From: Rhizophagus irregularis
Lineage: Eukaryota; Glomeromycota; Glomeromycetes; Glomerales; Glomeraceae
Direction: 5' to 3'
DNA length: 64,000 bases
Assembly: GCF_026210795.1 (NCBI RefSeq)
Contig: NC_089434.1
Span: forward strand, 1,674,001-1,738,000
In this document: piece after piece, positions 10,480 to 21,380 of the stretch
Layout of the letters: the number at the start of each line of letters is the position of its first letter
Position numbering within the stretch: position 1 is the stretch's first letter
Notes under the pieces: model-generated
The model's input: only the letters and a program-made list of their open reading frames with translations
Databases searched by the model: none
What the model was told of the DNA's origin: nothing
Program-made: the position numbers and the translations under genes

Positions 10480-11200
10480 GTAAGGCCACAATTTCCTCCT
10501 TTGACAGTTTCTTTATACAATTTATCATTTCCAATTCCTTGTTCATATTAATATCCAAGTTTAAAATGAATCTAACGACGGAGCTTTAATTTGTTTTTGT
10601 AAATCATTAGATGATGAAAAATATCAAGTTTCGCATTAAAAGTTAAAATACCAATGTTTAGTAATCATATTTGACAGTAACACTTGATATATTGATCAAT
10701 TGACGTGACGGATATGATGGACAAATTTTGTGGTATTTCGTACCATCGCCGCAGTCGACGATCATAAAAGTTGCTTTGATCAAAGAATGAATATTTAGCA
10801 AACAATAATAATATAACGAATAATTTAAATGTTAAACATAATTTATAAATATAAAACTTACTTCCAGGCTCTGTAAGTCTGTGTTCTCTTTTAAAAGCTA
10901 GTAAGCTACTATGCATACAGTAAATTGGCACGGCTTCTACTATATTAATATTTCTTCATATTAATACATTTAATATTTATTGTCGTAAAAATAACGAGCA
11001 TAAACAAATTAACGTTAAACATACGTTCAGTTGTAAATTGCAATCTTTCAGAACGTTTGTCACTAATTAGCCCAGCATTAAATATACATTCCCTCAATAT
11101 AGCTATATTATTTCTGAATATTCATCTGGTACAATAACAACCTGTTCCATAAAGTCAATTCTATACCAGTATTCAGGAATTGTTTCTTCAACTTTATTAA
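10480..11200 (-). pseudogene. Decayed spliced gene, possibly hAT transposase related
   Basis: On the minus strand, the stretch near 11040-11095 reads RECIFNAGLISDKRSERL. This resembles the conserved C-terminal dimerisation region of hAT transposases (a Ser/Glu-rich lead, then AG, then a KR-R-L motif). A separate piece at 10665-10950 has two exon-like segments (VPIYCMHSSLLAFKREHRL and FDQSNFYDRRLRRWYEI) with a GTAAGT donor between them. Frames are interrupted by stops and the pieces do not join. Assignment to hAT is tentative, and the second piece may belong to something else. Confidence 0.3.
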
Positions 11201-14104
11201 CTAAAATAAATAAAATTAGAGAATATTAAAGCTAAAATAGATTATTTAAAATTCAAATAATCCGATTATTTATTTACCTCTCCAATTCTACAGTAATTGC
11301 CCTTTTAAAATGTATAATCCTATATGTCAACATAAAACGGATACAAAAAGAGTATCATTGTTTTGTTATTATTATCATCTGTACTTTTCTTGAACAAGGC
11401 CGGATAACCCCAAAATTCAACCTCTTCAAAGTCATCATCATATCAAAGTGCTGTATTTGTTTTGAGTTTCCCCGTCGCTCCAGGGCCCAGGCCATTCAGT
11501 ATTATGTTATAATGTTCGTTAGATCATTATCATACACATGACATAAAGAAAATCTCTATCAAAAAGAAAAATTCTTTCATATAGTAACAATTCTAACGTA
11601 ACGTAACAAAAGTATATTTATTTACCGAATAAATGATTCCAAAATCTACGGATTATATTAATGCAATTAATTAATTTGGCATTAATATTATGCTTTACCT
11701 AAACCAACCACAACGCGAGTATCGATTGCCATGAAATTACATCCAACATATTAAACTAGTAAATAAACCGATTGTATTTATATAAAACGTTTTATTTTTT
11801 AAACTTCTTTGTTTCTTTTTTCTATTATTTACATATGAAAATCAAAGTACTCCGAGAATTTTAATAAGTTTATTCATTGGACTTCTATATCTTTTATAAT
11901 ATAATGTGCACATTTTCATTCATAAATGTTCTAAAGTCTTTTCTAAAATGGAAACAACGGTCTTTTAATACAATGGTAGTATTTTACGTAACAAAACTAT
12001 TTTTTAGATAGTTTTATTAAAAAAAAAAGTGCAAGATTTTACACAACTGTTTAAGATGACAAAGAACTTACGTTCGTACAAAAATAATCACGTGTTGATA
12101 AAACGTGATTATTCTGTTGATCAGTCAGCTACGCTTTATTCTGCTTTTGAATAAACAAGTTTTGAATATTGCAATGTACGAGTTTATGCTGTAAAGAACA
12201 TATCTATAATTAATGGATTCATTATAACGAAAATTAAATGAGAGCCTTTCAAATAAGGCAAATTAATATTAGTTTTTAATATTGCTTGCACAATACTCGT
12301 AAAATCCATTTGATAGCAATAAAATAATGTAATTGCCTTACAAAATTTGACTTTATTTCCTTAAAAATTAATCATTACATGACCTTTTTACGACAAAAAA
12401 TTGTTGACATAATATCTAATTGAATGAATCTTTCTTCCTACTTTGATATGTTTTTTTGAAGTACTTTTACAAAAATAAAATGAATAAAAATTTACATAAA
12501 TATTAAAATAATATTTGAATTATTTATTAATATATTAATAATTACAAAATAAAGCACAAATTGTGAAAAAAAACTCACGTTATTTCAATAATAAAATTCA
12601 TTTTTTAAAAAAATGAAATTTAATCATCTGATCCTCAAATTAAGATATCCAAAACTTTCTTGTTAGGTTATTTATTGCCTAAGTAATCTAAAAAATAAAA
12701 TATATGGTAAAAATATATTAGAAGACTCGAGTACTCTAAGTAAGCTTTGTAGAAAAGACAGATTCAAGCCCCCATGCCTATTATCAACTGACATTAACGA
12801 TATATCGTGAGTGATCAAACTCGTGCAGAGGTACTGTCATATTGATAATAAGACATGAGACCCACCACCAAAGGGAAGGGCCCCACATACAGAAGTCTGC
12901 GACATAGCTTGAGATATTATTATTTTTCCATTATTTTTCTCATTAAGGTAACCAGACTTCTAGAAGAGGAGGATAACCAAAGCACTCTAGGTGCACAAAT
13001 CCCTTATACATCCCAGCTTAGTCATTTCCACTTACCAAAACAATAAAAAGCCCAATAAATTTATCTTCATTGTTTGATATTAAGTAGAAGTCTTCTTTCT
13101 AAGGCTTTTTGTATATAAAAATATAAGTTTGAGAAAGATATGATAAATATTAAAAGAAAAATTATGAATAATGAAGGAAATGATAAATATTAGAGAAATA
13201 ATAACAAATATTGTATTAAAAAAAAAATAATATTAAAAGGAAAAAAATTTCGAAAGTTATTTATTTCTCATTAAAATATATACTGAGTGTCATTATTATT
13301 ATATGATATAAGATTGTTTACGCGCTATAATCAATTAATCATTACGCGCATTACACGAATGTTGATCACGTTGTCAGCGGGTTGTCATCCTAATAATAAC
13401 GAAAATATTTCACTCAATATGAATGAAAATCTCGTCCCTTTTGTGATCTCTCAAGTTATCAAGGTTGTTAAAATGCCTTACGTACGATTACAGTTAGTAA
13501 CTTCGTCCCAAAAATTCCCTAATGATCATAGGACAGTATTTTGGTAATTCAATTTCCCACCCAATATCAAATCGAACCGCTAAAGTGAAAAAAACCAAAT
13601 ATCAATAAACGAGAATTATGAACTTATCAAAACTTTGCAAAATGATGGGATTTTGTATAATGTATATGTGCTTCAATCCCGTTGCACTAATCACAATTTC
13701 TCGCTTTGATTATCTATAAATCTTATTAATCAAATGTGATAGGAAATCTTCGTTTATCTCCCTGTAAAAAAAAGTCGATCCATTTTTATATTCCACCTTC
13801 TTTCCGTAAAAGGCTAATATTTCTGGAATTAATAACCTTATATCACGGTATTTATCGAATTATTTACATTTTTTTTTTGTGAAAGGCTCATTTTTACGGA
13901 GTTTTTGCAGAAATAACGGATAAAATTTTTTATACTATTTCAATTCGATACATAAAATTTTTTTGATCCGTTAATGGTTTTTATTGCCATTATTTTTCTT
14001 CTTTTTTTAGTATTATAAGCAAACTTTGTATCTTATAATGAATAAGACGATGTGAATTTTTTTTTCAAAAGAAAAATTCAGCGTGCATTAAACAAATCAT
14101 GTTT
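11201..14104. other. Long intergenic region with one dispersed repeat
   Basis: Mostly featureless AT-rich sequence. At 13763-13945 there is a member of a small repeat family beginning CCCTGTAAAAAA and containing AATAACCTTATATCACGG. It is shared with 32605-32757 and is related to 32145-32339. The short frames at 12855 and 13287 have no recognisable features. No other gene, RNA or ordered repeat was found. Confidence 0.45.
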
Positions 14105-14160
14105 ACGTATCTTTATTTTTAGTTACAGTATTTATTTATTATAGTTGTTAAGCATGTTTA
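14105..14160 (+). other. Orphan copy of the kinase upstream region
   Basis: TTTTTAGTTACAGTATTTAT, a further AT stretch and then a TTAAGCATGTTTAAAGATAG-like segment match the far upstream flank and block C of the kinase gene at 34914 (34632-34705). No kinase ORF follows. This is a fragment left by duplication or deletion. Confidence 0.4.
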
Positions 14161-15620
14161 AAGATAGTTAGTTAGTTACTGTGTTTATTTTAAACACGAG
14201 GCAATTTTCTATATCAACCATAAGAGATTTATTTTAAAATATTTCAGAAAGGAGGCGCAGTAAATTACCTATGAAAGGATGATTAACTTACGTTAATAAT
14301 TTGTTTTTACAACATATTTGAAACAGAGATAAAAATGTTAGAATTGCGCCTATTTTCTAATCAAAGATTTTACAAATAATAATGTCACTTAAAACACGAT
14401 TTTAAACACGTGATATTTTTCCAGTCGTTGCAGTCATTGCGACATTTTTCAAATATTCTTTTTCACTGCGTGAAAATTAAAATTTTCCAAATACAAAAAT
14501 GTTATAATAAAAAAATAATGATTTAAAAAAAAATTGATTATCGCAAGCAAAAAATTTATCACGAAAATTATTATTTTTTTTAATTAAAAATTTTTTTTTT
14601 CTTTTGATTAAAATTGGATCATGGAATATCAAATAACACGAAAAATAAAAATTTTTAAATGAAAAAAAAAATAATTTTGAAAGTTGAAACAAAAATAAAT
14701 GAAATAAATGTAATATAAAAAATTTTTTTAAAAAAAATGATTGTACACATAAAATAAAATGTAATGATACCTGAAAATTAAAAATAATAATTGAAAATAA
14801 CGTAAAATTTGAAATTAGTTGAAATATAGTACTTTAATGAATATTTTTTATTTTTTATTAGAGAGATGTCAGAACATAATTTTATCTATATTTTTTATTA
14901 TAATAGTTACGAGTTTCAAAATAAGGTGATAGATGGTACACCAATGACACGTCAAAGGTAAAATTTCGGCTTATTTAATTTTGTTTTGTAAAAAATTATG
15001 AACTGTAACTCCAAAAAATTTACTTTGCATGTAATGTAACATACAACATTTATCACTTACTATACAAAACTTTTTGAAATGATTAAAGACGGCGATATAA
15101 AATCTTTCCTGAAAATTTATGATGCAGCAATATCATGACGTTTTATATTTTTTTAATAATTACTATTATTGTTCAGTCGAGCGGGATTAAGACATCCAAT
15201 ATTGAAATCAGTATTAGTAGCATTAATTCCTATTGGTCACCGCAGTATTCCAATAACTCCTAAACTTTTTTACATATATAACGAGAATTTGACCGTTACT
15301 TGACTAATAAATTTCACAATAATCGTTGTCGTTACCATTTAATGGCTAAATTGGAGCACCAAGTTATTATTTGGTATCGAAATGTTTTTTATTACTTGAG
15401 ATTGTATACATGAATCCTAACGTTATAAATTATTTGGATAATATTTCTTCTTTTTTTTTACCAAAGAATGTTCGTTTCTTTATTGAATGCAAAAGGAATT
15501 ATTTTTGGTATGAATTTCGTATGAATTGAATTCTTTTACAAAGTTTCAGGGTGTACGAAATAAATCATAATAATCACACGATATGTTAATCATTATTAAA
15601 AAAAATTGTGTTCATGTGTA
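14161..15620. other. Intergenic, nothing recognised
   Basis: AT-rich sequence with long A/T runs around 14470-14870. Several short conserved-looking stretches near 14935-15300 have no open frame. No RNA gene or repeat structure was found. Confidence 0.4.
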
Positions 15621-15705
15621 AACTTTTATTTTTCCTAAATATTTATTTATGCTAATGGTTAACTGTTAAACATGTCTAAAAAATTCATGTTACACTATTA
15701 ATAGT
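15621..15705 (+). other. Kinase upstream-block remnants before a 5' fragment
   Basis: TTAAACATGTCTAAAAA (block C) is followed almost directly by TTCATGTTACACTATTAAT (block B), with block A deleted. The kinase 5' fragment at 16200 lies 0.5 kb downstream, separated by unrelated sequence. This supports a broken duplicate. Confidence 0.4.
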
Positions 15706-16199
15706 TTAAATATCAAAAATAATAATCATAATAATATTTTTTTTTATATTAACTTTATTAGTATTGCCATAGTTACAAAACGTAATTAATACCAATGTCG
15801 ACGTAAATATATCGTGTTAATAAAGTATCTATCTATAAATCTAAATTAATATAAAAGATTCTTGATTTATACTACAAACAAACCTAACTATATTGTGATT
15901 AAGTTTATTACAATATAAAAATTGAAACTTACACACCATCACTGTCATCCCTAGCACCCTGAGTTTGCGCGATACATTTTATATTTACGTTCAATTTTTC
16001 ACTATCCGTCTTAAATTTCTTTACCTTTACCTTTTGATCCTTCTGCGTTACCATTAATATCTTTAATTCTATCGCTAAAAACAGCATTCAATCTGTTAAA
16101 TTATTCGATCAAATCCGTTTTATTAACCGTCAAAAATAATTTTTTTTCAAACTTTATCACTAAAAAATATTTTTTTAAATTTTTACAAGGAAATTCATT

Positions 16200-16349
16200 A
16201 TGCTTACCATCCGACATGAATTAATTCATACAACACTTAATAGAGTGTATTCATTAATTGATTATAATATTTACACTGACATTCACAAACAATACAAATT
16301 TCTAAAAAAGAAAATTTTTGCTGACGGACTTAAAAAAAATATCAATTGA
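16200..16349 (+). pseudogene. Kinase-family 5' fragment (49 codons)
   Basis: The frame MLTIRHELIHTTLNRVYSLI followed by DYNIYTDIHKQ matches residues 1-45 of the kinase genes, then diverges and stops at 16347-16349. The Cys motif and kinase domain are absent. It lies head-to-tail against the 3' end of the minus-strand kinase gene, whose last exon starts at 16566. Confidence 0.7.
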
Positions 16350-16565
16350 CATTTCCTATTGTTCACATTAAAAGTTTCAATCATTAATTATTTTTTTTTC
16401 TCTGTATTTTGATTTTAAATTTATTAATAAGCCATAATATATATTTAAAAAAAAAATTATTTACATTACAAACTAAGGAATGCATAAAATATTTTGCTAC
16501 TCTAGCCTTAGTGTTTAAATAATTCAAAATAAAATATTCAATATTGTTTGTATATAATTATAATT

Positions 16566-19500
16566 TTAAAATCCATCTAAAAAAAAAATGTATATAAATA
16601 AACAACAATTAGTAATTAAAATATTATTATTTATAAAATATTAATATTAAGAAACTAACCATCAGGAATCTCAAATTCATCTTGTTCTTCCGAATGAAGG
16701 TTTGGATTATTATGTATTTCATCATCGTCTATAAAAATATAAAAAAGTACTTATTTGGGGACCATGGTGAACTCTTCCGGACGATCATTCAGACCAAAAA
16801 TTCACAGGAAGAAAAAAATTTAAAAAATACTTCATTTTCTAATAAAAACACTTATAAAAAGTCAAGGAAATGGAGTCATATCTACACCAGGATGAGTTTG
16901 ACTCAAAAATACTAAGGGAAGTCAGCACTTTGGTGAATAAAAATTTTAAAAACGCAGAGACAAGGTCGTCAGAAAATTTGCAAGGCGAGCTTGATAAAAT
17001 TTTTTTCAGAACGCTGCGAACACACAAAGTAATAGCAGATATAAGTGAAACTACGGGAATAAAGGGAGAGATAGTGGAACTACTCTTAAGAGGTTGCTTG
17101 AGATATGCTTATAGAGAATATGATAACGACGTTAAACAGATAGGAAAACAAAATACTAGGCTTCGTTCATGGCTGCGCCAGGCACAGCAAAAAAATCAGC
17201 CACATGAAGAAGTTCCAAAAAAAGTAATCGATAGCAATGTTAAAGCACCAACCAAAAGTCAGAACAAACAAAGAAAAAAGGGGAAAAAAAGAGAACGTGA
17301 AAAAGAAACGATTAGGGAAATTGCACTACATACACCGGACGATCAACAGCCGATCGTACAAAATTCAAGGGACGTATGTGCAACATCACGTGACATAATG
17401 TTTTATGATATACCAGCGCGTTATAGTGAAAGTGAAGTTATTTCAGCCATTAAAAATATAGGAAATGTTCATAGAATAAGGATTAAAAAGCACTATAAAT
17501 ACCAATCGGTAAGAGCTGAAATTAGTTTATTTGATGAATACGAAAGTGAGTTCGTGAGAGAAACGTGGAAAGTACAACTTTTATTTGGTAATAGTGAAAA
17601 GAAACAAACAACGATGCAAGTTCGTTGGTTTCCAGGACAAAGTACAGTCAAATCTATAAAAGAAAAATGTAAGTGGAAGGCATACAAAATAATTCGTTCA
17701 AATTATTATCAAGACGTAGCTAGAAAAAATTACTCTTTTGAGTATGGCAAAATGGCACGTTTTGGAAAAAACTTAGTATTTCTTGCATACTTTAAAGACA
17801 AAGATCAGTTGGACGCAGCTAAGGCATTGGACAAAGGAGCAGACGATACTTGGATTATTCATGGTAAGGGTTTGGGCAATCAACCGGTAGAGATCTCAAA
17901 AAGGGACTCACGTAGTGATTTGGTCAGCACTACGCCAAGAAATAATGGAAAAGTAACGCCTGCAACGAAAATACAACCTATAGCCAAGCCAACAATTATA
18001 GATAACGTTAGTACAGACGAGGTGGTTGATGTAGTAAATAAATATAGGAAGAATTTATTAGATGAATCTCCACAAAATATCGCATCAACATCGATAAAAG
18101 ACTACGCCTCACCAAAGAAAGTTGTAGACATAGTTTTGGATTTGAGAGCAGAAATCAACAAAGAGTTGTCACAGGATGAAAAAGATGATGAAAAGTGGAT
18201 TGACAGATGTAGAAATGGGTACGCTGTGCTAGTTACAGATTTAAAAGAAAGAAAAAAGAAGATGGATGAAGCAAGGTTGGAACGTGATACTTTACAAAAA
18301 GAATTGGAAGTAGTTCATACCAAAGTGAATGAAAATCAAAAAATACTGGATAAGATTAAAAGTGAAAAAGAGAAAAAAGCAAAATCCAATGAAAATACTA
18401 AACAGGTATCACCATTAGAATTACACGAGTATGAATCGATAAATGAAACATGTAGCAAGAGGCTAGATGAAAAAAAGAAGAATGAACCGATTCGTACTCC
18501 AGAATATATGGAGCGACTACAAGCGCAGCGTGATACTTACAGGAAGGCCTTCGAAAAAGCAAAAGAAGCAGCAGAACAACGGAAACGCCTAAGAAAGACA
18601 CAAGGTGACCGTGTAAAAGAGGAAGAAGGAATAGAAAGTGATAGTGATGAAGAAGAAGAAGATCAAGTGGTGGTAAGTACAGAAGCGCATAACAAAAGAG
18701 GAGGAAAACCAGGTAGTCGTGGACAAGGTAGAGGAGGCAGACGTAGATTAGTTAAAAAGAAATAGTTTCACGTATATAGAAATTGTATAGTGTAGATATT
18801 TTATTTTAATTTTTATATAGATAGTTTTTTTCTCGTAGTTGTGTAGTTATTTTAAGGGGATCGTGGGTTGACCGAGCGGTAGGCCGAAGCGCCCGGTATG
18901 GAGAGGTTGAATTAGTGCTTGCACTGGTTACTTCAAGTGATTCTCCAGTTTAATTTTGTAATTGGTGCGCTTTTTATAATTTTAATAAAGGAGTTTCGCA
19001 TTTACGCGAGTGAAAAAAAAAAAAAAAAAAAAAAAAAGTACTTATTTAATTAAAATATTGCAAAATTAAAAATTTATAATAAATATTCTACTTACCAATA
19101 ACTGGTTCTCTCACTTGTTGTATTGTTTCTTTTTTATAATCATTTTGAATTTCTATATCTTTTTAAATAAAATAAATAAAATTTTATTAAATATTGCATA
19201 AACAATAAACTAAGATTTAAATTTATTTTACTTACCATTCTTGGAATTTATTTTTAAAGTTTTAAATACTTTAGACAAACTTTTACTGCTGGCTATAATT
19301 GAGATAAATTTGTATTATTATTTCAAAAATTTTGGATATATAAATAAATTACCTTTAAAAATACTATTCATTTTTGATGTTTTATTAATCTTTTGATCGT
19401 TTGAATTATTAAAATCTTCAACTAAAAATGAAAATTTGGTTAATAAATATTTCATCAAATGAAATTTTAATAAATACTTACTATTGTCAGGAATATTAAA

Positions 19501-21148
19501 GTCATATGTTTTACTATGAAATGCTATTTAAAATGGTTAAAAAATTATTATAATAGTTAAGAAAATAGCAATAAAAAATATCAACCTTCTTGTCCTTCTA
19601 TAAACATTTAAATTAAAAAAGAAATTAGAAATGTCATGTCTTAATCAATAAACAAAAAAGTCTTATAAACAATACCTTCTGTTGCATTCTTTGGTTCAGG
19701 TAAATTTTCAAATTGATGAATTTTGCTTGTAAATAATTTGCTACTACTTGTATAATTTGTACTAGTTTTTGTTTCAAAATTACTTTTTGCTTTTGATTGA
19801 AATAATTCATTTGGCATATTTTGATATGATAAATGAATTTCTCTTATTTTATCATTAAAAGATACAATATCAAGTCTTTTTGATGGATTAGCATCCCAAC
19901 ATTGTTCCATTAAAGATTTATATTCTAAAGGAATTTCTGACATAATTTTTGGTCTCATACCATTAATTATATCCATTGCAAGATTATAATCATCATGCTT
20001 ATAATTAACAAATGGTGGTTGTCCAAATGAAATTTCCCACATAAGTATTGCAACACTATAAATATCAGATTTAAAAGTATATCCTTTTCCATTAATAACT
20101 TCTGGTGCTATGTAAGGAAGATTTCCATATATACATTTTGATGATTTATCAGCAGGTCCACAAAATCCAAGATCACTAATATACCATCTATCATTAAATT
20201 GTGAAAATAATATATTTCCAGAGTGCAAATCTCTATGAATTGCCTTCTCATCATGAATCCAATATACTGCACTAGTTATTTCAAAAGTAATTTTAATTCT
20301 TTCTTTCCATGTGAGTCGTTCATTATTTTGTTGTAAATAATTTCTTAAATCTGTATCCATTTTTATCATTACAAGCATATAACTTCCATTTGATGGATTT
20401 TGTGTCATTCCATAACATCGGACAATTTCTGTACATTCATTATTTATTGTTAAATGTGATTTAGCCTGTAAATATAAAAATTCTTTATTGTAAAACAAAC
20501 AATTGGCTAATTTATAAATACATTTAGAATACAAACCTCTTCAAACCAACTTTGATTTGCACTTTCAACATTTTCTAATTTTTTGAGTACTACTTTTGCT
20601 ACCAAGTTTTGCATTCCAGGTCTTTCAATTCTTTTTAATTGTTGTTTTTTAGAATCCCATTCATCATAATATCCATTAATCCAATCTGCAGTATAAATTT
20701 CGGAGAAACCACCTTTTGTAAGATATTTAATATTTATTAAATTATTATATGGAATCCATTCAATTATCACATCTGGCATAAGTGATTCCATTTGACATTT
20801 CTGTATTAAATTATCAATATCATCATTTCCAGATGTCCAATGTGAAAATTTTCCTTTTAAATAATTTCGAATACAATATTCACAATATAATGTAGCTAAA
20901 CATTCTTGATTGCAATTTTCACAAATTCTTTTTGTTCCCGTATTTTGAAGAATTTTATTTCGGTCGTAATCTTTAGTTATTTTTTTTATTGCTTCAGTTT
21001 TTTCATCATCTGTAAGAAGTTTATCAGCAAGAATTGTTTGTTTTCTAAATTCATGTCGTTTGTGAATATCAGTGTGAATATTATAATCAATTAACGAATA
21101 TGCTCTATTAACTGTTGCATTAACTAATTCATATCGAATGGTAGACAT
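16566..21148 (-). CDS. Protein kinase, kinase gene 2 (9 exons, ~572 aa), intron 7 enlarged by a retroelement
   Basis: Exons on the minus strand, in order: 20537-21148, 19676-20465, 19586-19597, 19482-19523, 19353-19421, 19236-19292, 19096-19152, 16660-16728 and 16566-16576. Phases all agree and give 572 residues. The N-terminus has the family Cys pattern (RICENCNQECL, then YCEYC). The kinase domain has GGFSEIY, VVLKKLEN, HRDLHSGN, DLG (not DFG) and APE, so it is probably active. The 12-nt microexon and short tail exons match kinase gene 1. Upstream blocks A, B and C are present at 21264-21380. Intron 7 spans 16729-19095 because a 2.3-kb retroelement has landed in it in opposite orientation. 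The exon borders on both sides are intact, so the gene may still be spliced, although readthrough or premature ending inside the insert is possible. Confidence 0.83.
16870..18765 (+). CDS. LINE ORF1-like RNA-binding protein (631 aa)
   Basis: An uninterrupted 631-residue frame begins MESYLHQDEFDSKILREV. Residues about 1-130 form a helical N-terminus. A basic linker (about 125-160) follows. Residues about 172-260 look like an RRM-type fold (DIMFYDIPARYSESEVISAI, then RIRIKKHYKYQSVRAEISL). The next 160 residues are mixed. Residues about 420-590 are strongly charged and heptad-like, suggesting a coiled coil. The C-terminus is acidic (SDSDEEEEDQ) and then RGG-rich (GSRGQGRGGRRRL). RRM plus coiled coil plus basic tail is the layout of LINE ORF1 proteins, which coat element RNA. 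The frame is intact, so the insertion is young or the protein is under selection. It lies antisense inside intron 7 of the kinase gene. A cellular RNA-binding retrogene is the alternative. Confidence 0.7.
   Translation: MESYLHQDEFDSKILREVSTLVNKNFKNAETRSSENLQGELDKIFFRTLRTHKVIADISETTGIKGEIVELLLRGCLRYAYREYDNDVKQIGKQNTRLRSWLRQAQQKNQPHEEVPKKVIDSNVKAPTKSQNKQRKKGKKREREKETIREIALHTPDDQQPIVQNSRDVCATSRDIMFYDIPARYSESEVISAIKNIGNVHRIRIKKHYKYQSVRAEISLFDEYESEFVRETWKVQLLFGNSEKKQTTMQVRWFPGQSTVKSIKEKCKWKAYKIIRSNYYQDVARKNYSFEYGKMARFGKNLVFLAYFKDKDQLDAAKALDKGADDTWIIHGKGLGNQPVEISKRDSRSDLVSTTPRNNGKVTPATKIQPIAKPTIIDNVSTDEVVDVVNKYRKNLLDESPQNIASTSIKDYASPKKVVDIVLDLRAEINKELSQDEKDDEKWIDRCRNGYAVLVTDLKERKKKMDEARLERDTLQKELEVVHTKVNENQKILDKIKSEKEKKAKSNENTKQVSPLELHEYESINETCSKRLDEKKKNEPIRTPEYMERLQAQRDTYRKAFEKAKEAAEQRKRLRKTQGDRVKEEEGIESDSDEEEEDQVVVSTEAHNKRGGKPGSRGQGRGGRRRLVKKK
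18858..18950 (+). ncRNA. Structured, tRNA-like segment in the retroelement 3' UTR
   Basis: GGTTGACCGAGCGGTAGGCC resembles the 5' part (D-arm/A-box) of tRNA-Ser/Leu. It is followed by three nested stems: GGAGA (18900-18904) with TCTCC (18942-18946), TTGAA (18907-18911) with TTCAA (18932-18936), and AGTG with CACT (18914-18917 and 18922-18925). It is far richer in GC than its surroundings. Near the poly(A) another small hairpin (TCGC/GCGA) is seen. A role in recognition by a reverse transcriptase is inference. A canonical B-box is not evident. Confidence 0.45.
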
Positions 21149-21263
21149 AATGCAATTTAATTACAAAAGTTTAAAAAGAAAAATTTTTTTATTGGTATAA
21201 AAAAAAAAATATGAACTGGGAAAGGAATTTTTGACAACGAAATTTAAGTTTCAAAAAATTCCC

Positions 21264-21380
21264 GAATAGTGTAACCATAAATTCGAATTTTTTGTATGAT
21301 CAGCAGAATAATGTCATGTGACAATTACACAATTTTAAAAGATAAACAAAATAAACTATTTTTAGATATGCTTGTTGATC
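21264..21380 (-). promoter_or_regulatory. Kinase-family upstream blocks A, B and C (minus-strand gene)
   Basis: Read on the minus strand: a block C-like AAGCATATCTAAAAATAGTT, then GTGTAATTGTCACATGACAT (block A), then AATTTATGGTTACACTAT (block B), about 115-230 bases before the ATG at 21148. Order and spacing match the other paralogues. Confidence 0.45.

Larger units (their letters stand above)
16757..19031 (+). mobile_element. Non-LTR retroelement carrying only a LINE-type ORF1, with poly(A) and target duplication
   Basis: The insert starts GGGGACCATGG and ends in a run of about 25 A. It is flanked by direct repeats of AAAAAAGTACTTATTT (16741-16756 and about 19032-19047; the A part overlaps the tail, GTACTTATTT is certain). 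Poly(A) plus a variable-length duplication is the signature of target-primed reverse transcription. It holds one long ORF (16870-18765) and a structured 3' UTR, but no endonuclease or reverse transcriptase. It was therefore probably mobilised in trans, or is an internally deleted LINE. Confidence 0.85.

Noticed and set aside
12720-13046. Possible tRNA-derived SINE or retroelement piece (GATTCAAGCCC near 12762; ORF at 12855)
   Set aside because: The B-box match is weak, no A-box or cloverleaf could be drawn, there is no tail or target duplication, and the 63-codon frame has no domain.
17493-18601. Minus-strand ORFs inside the retroelement
   Set aside because: They are shadows of the 631-codon frame on the plus strand.
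20466-20534. Separate gene start (MYSKCIYKLANCLF) for the minus-strand kinase domain
   Set aside because: This is intron 1 read through in frame. The acceptor AG before GCTAAATC and the paralogues show one continuous gene.
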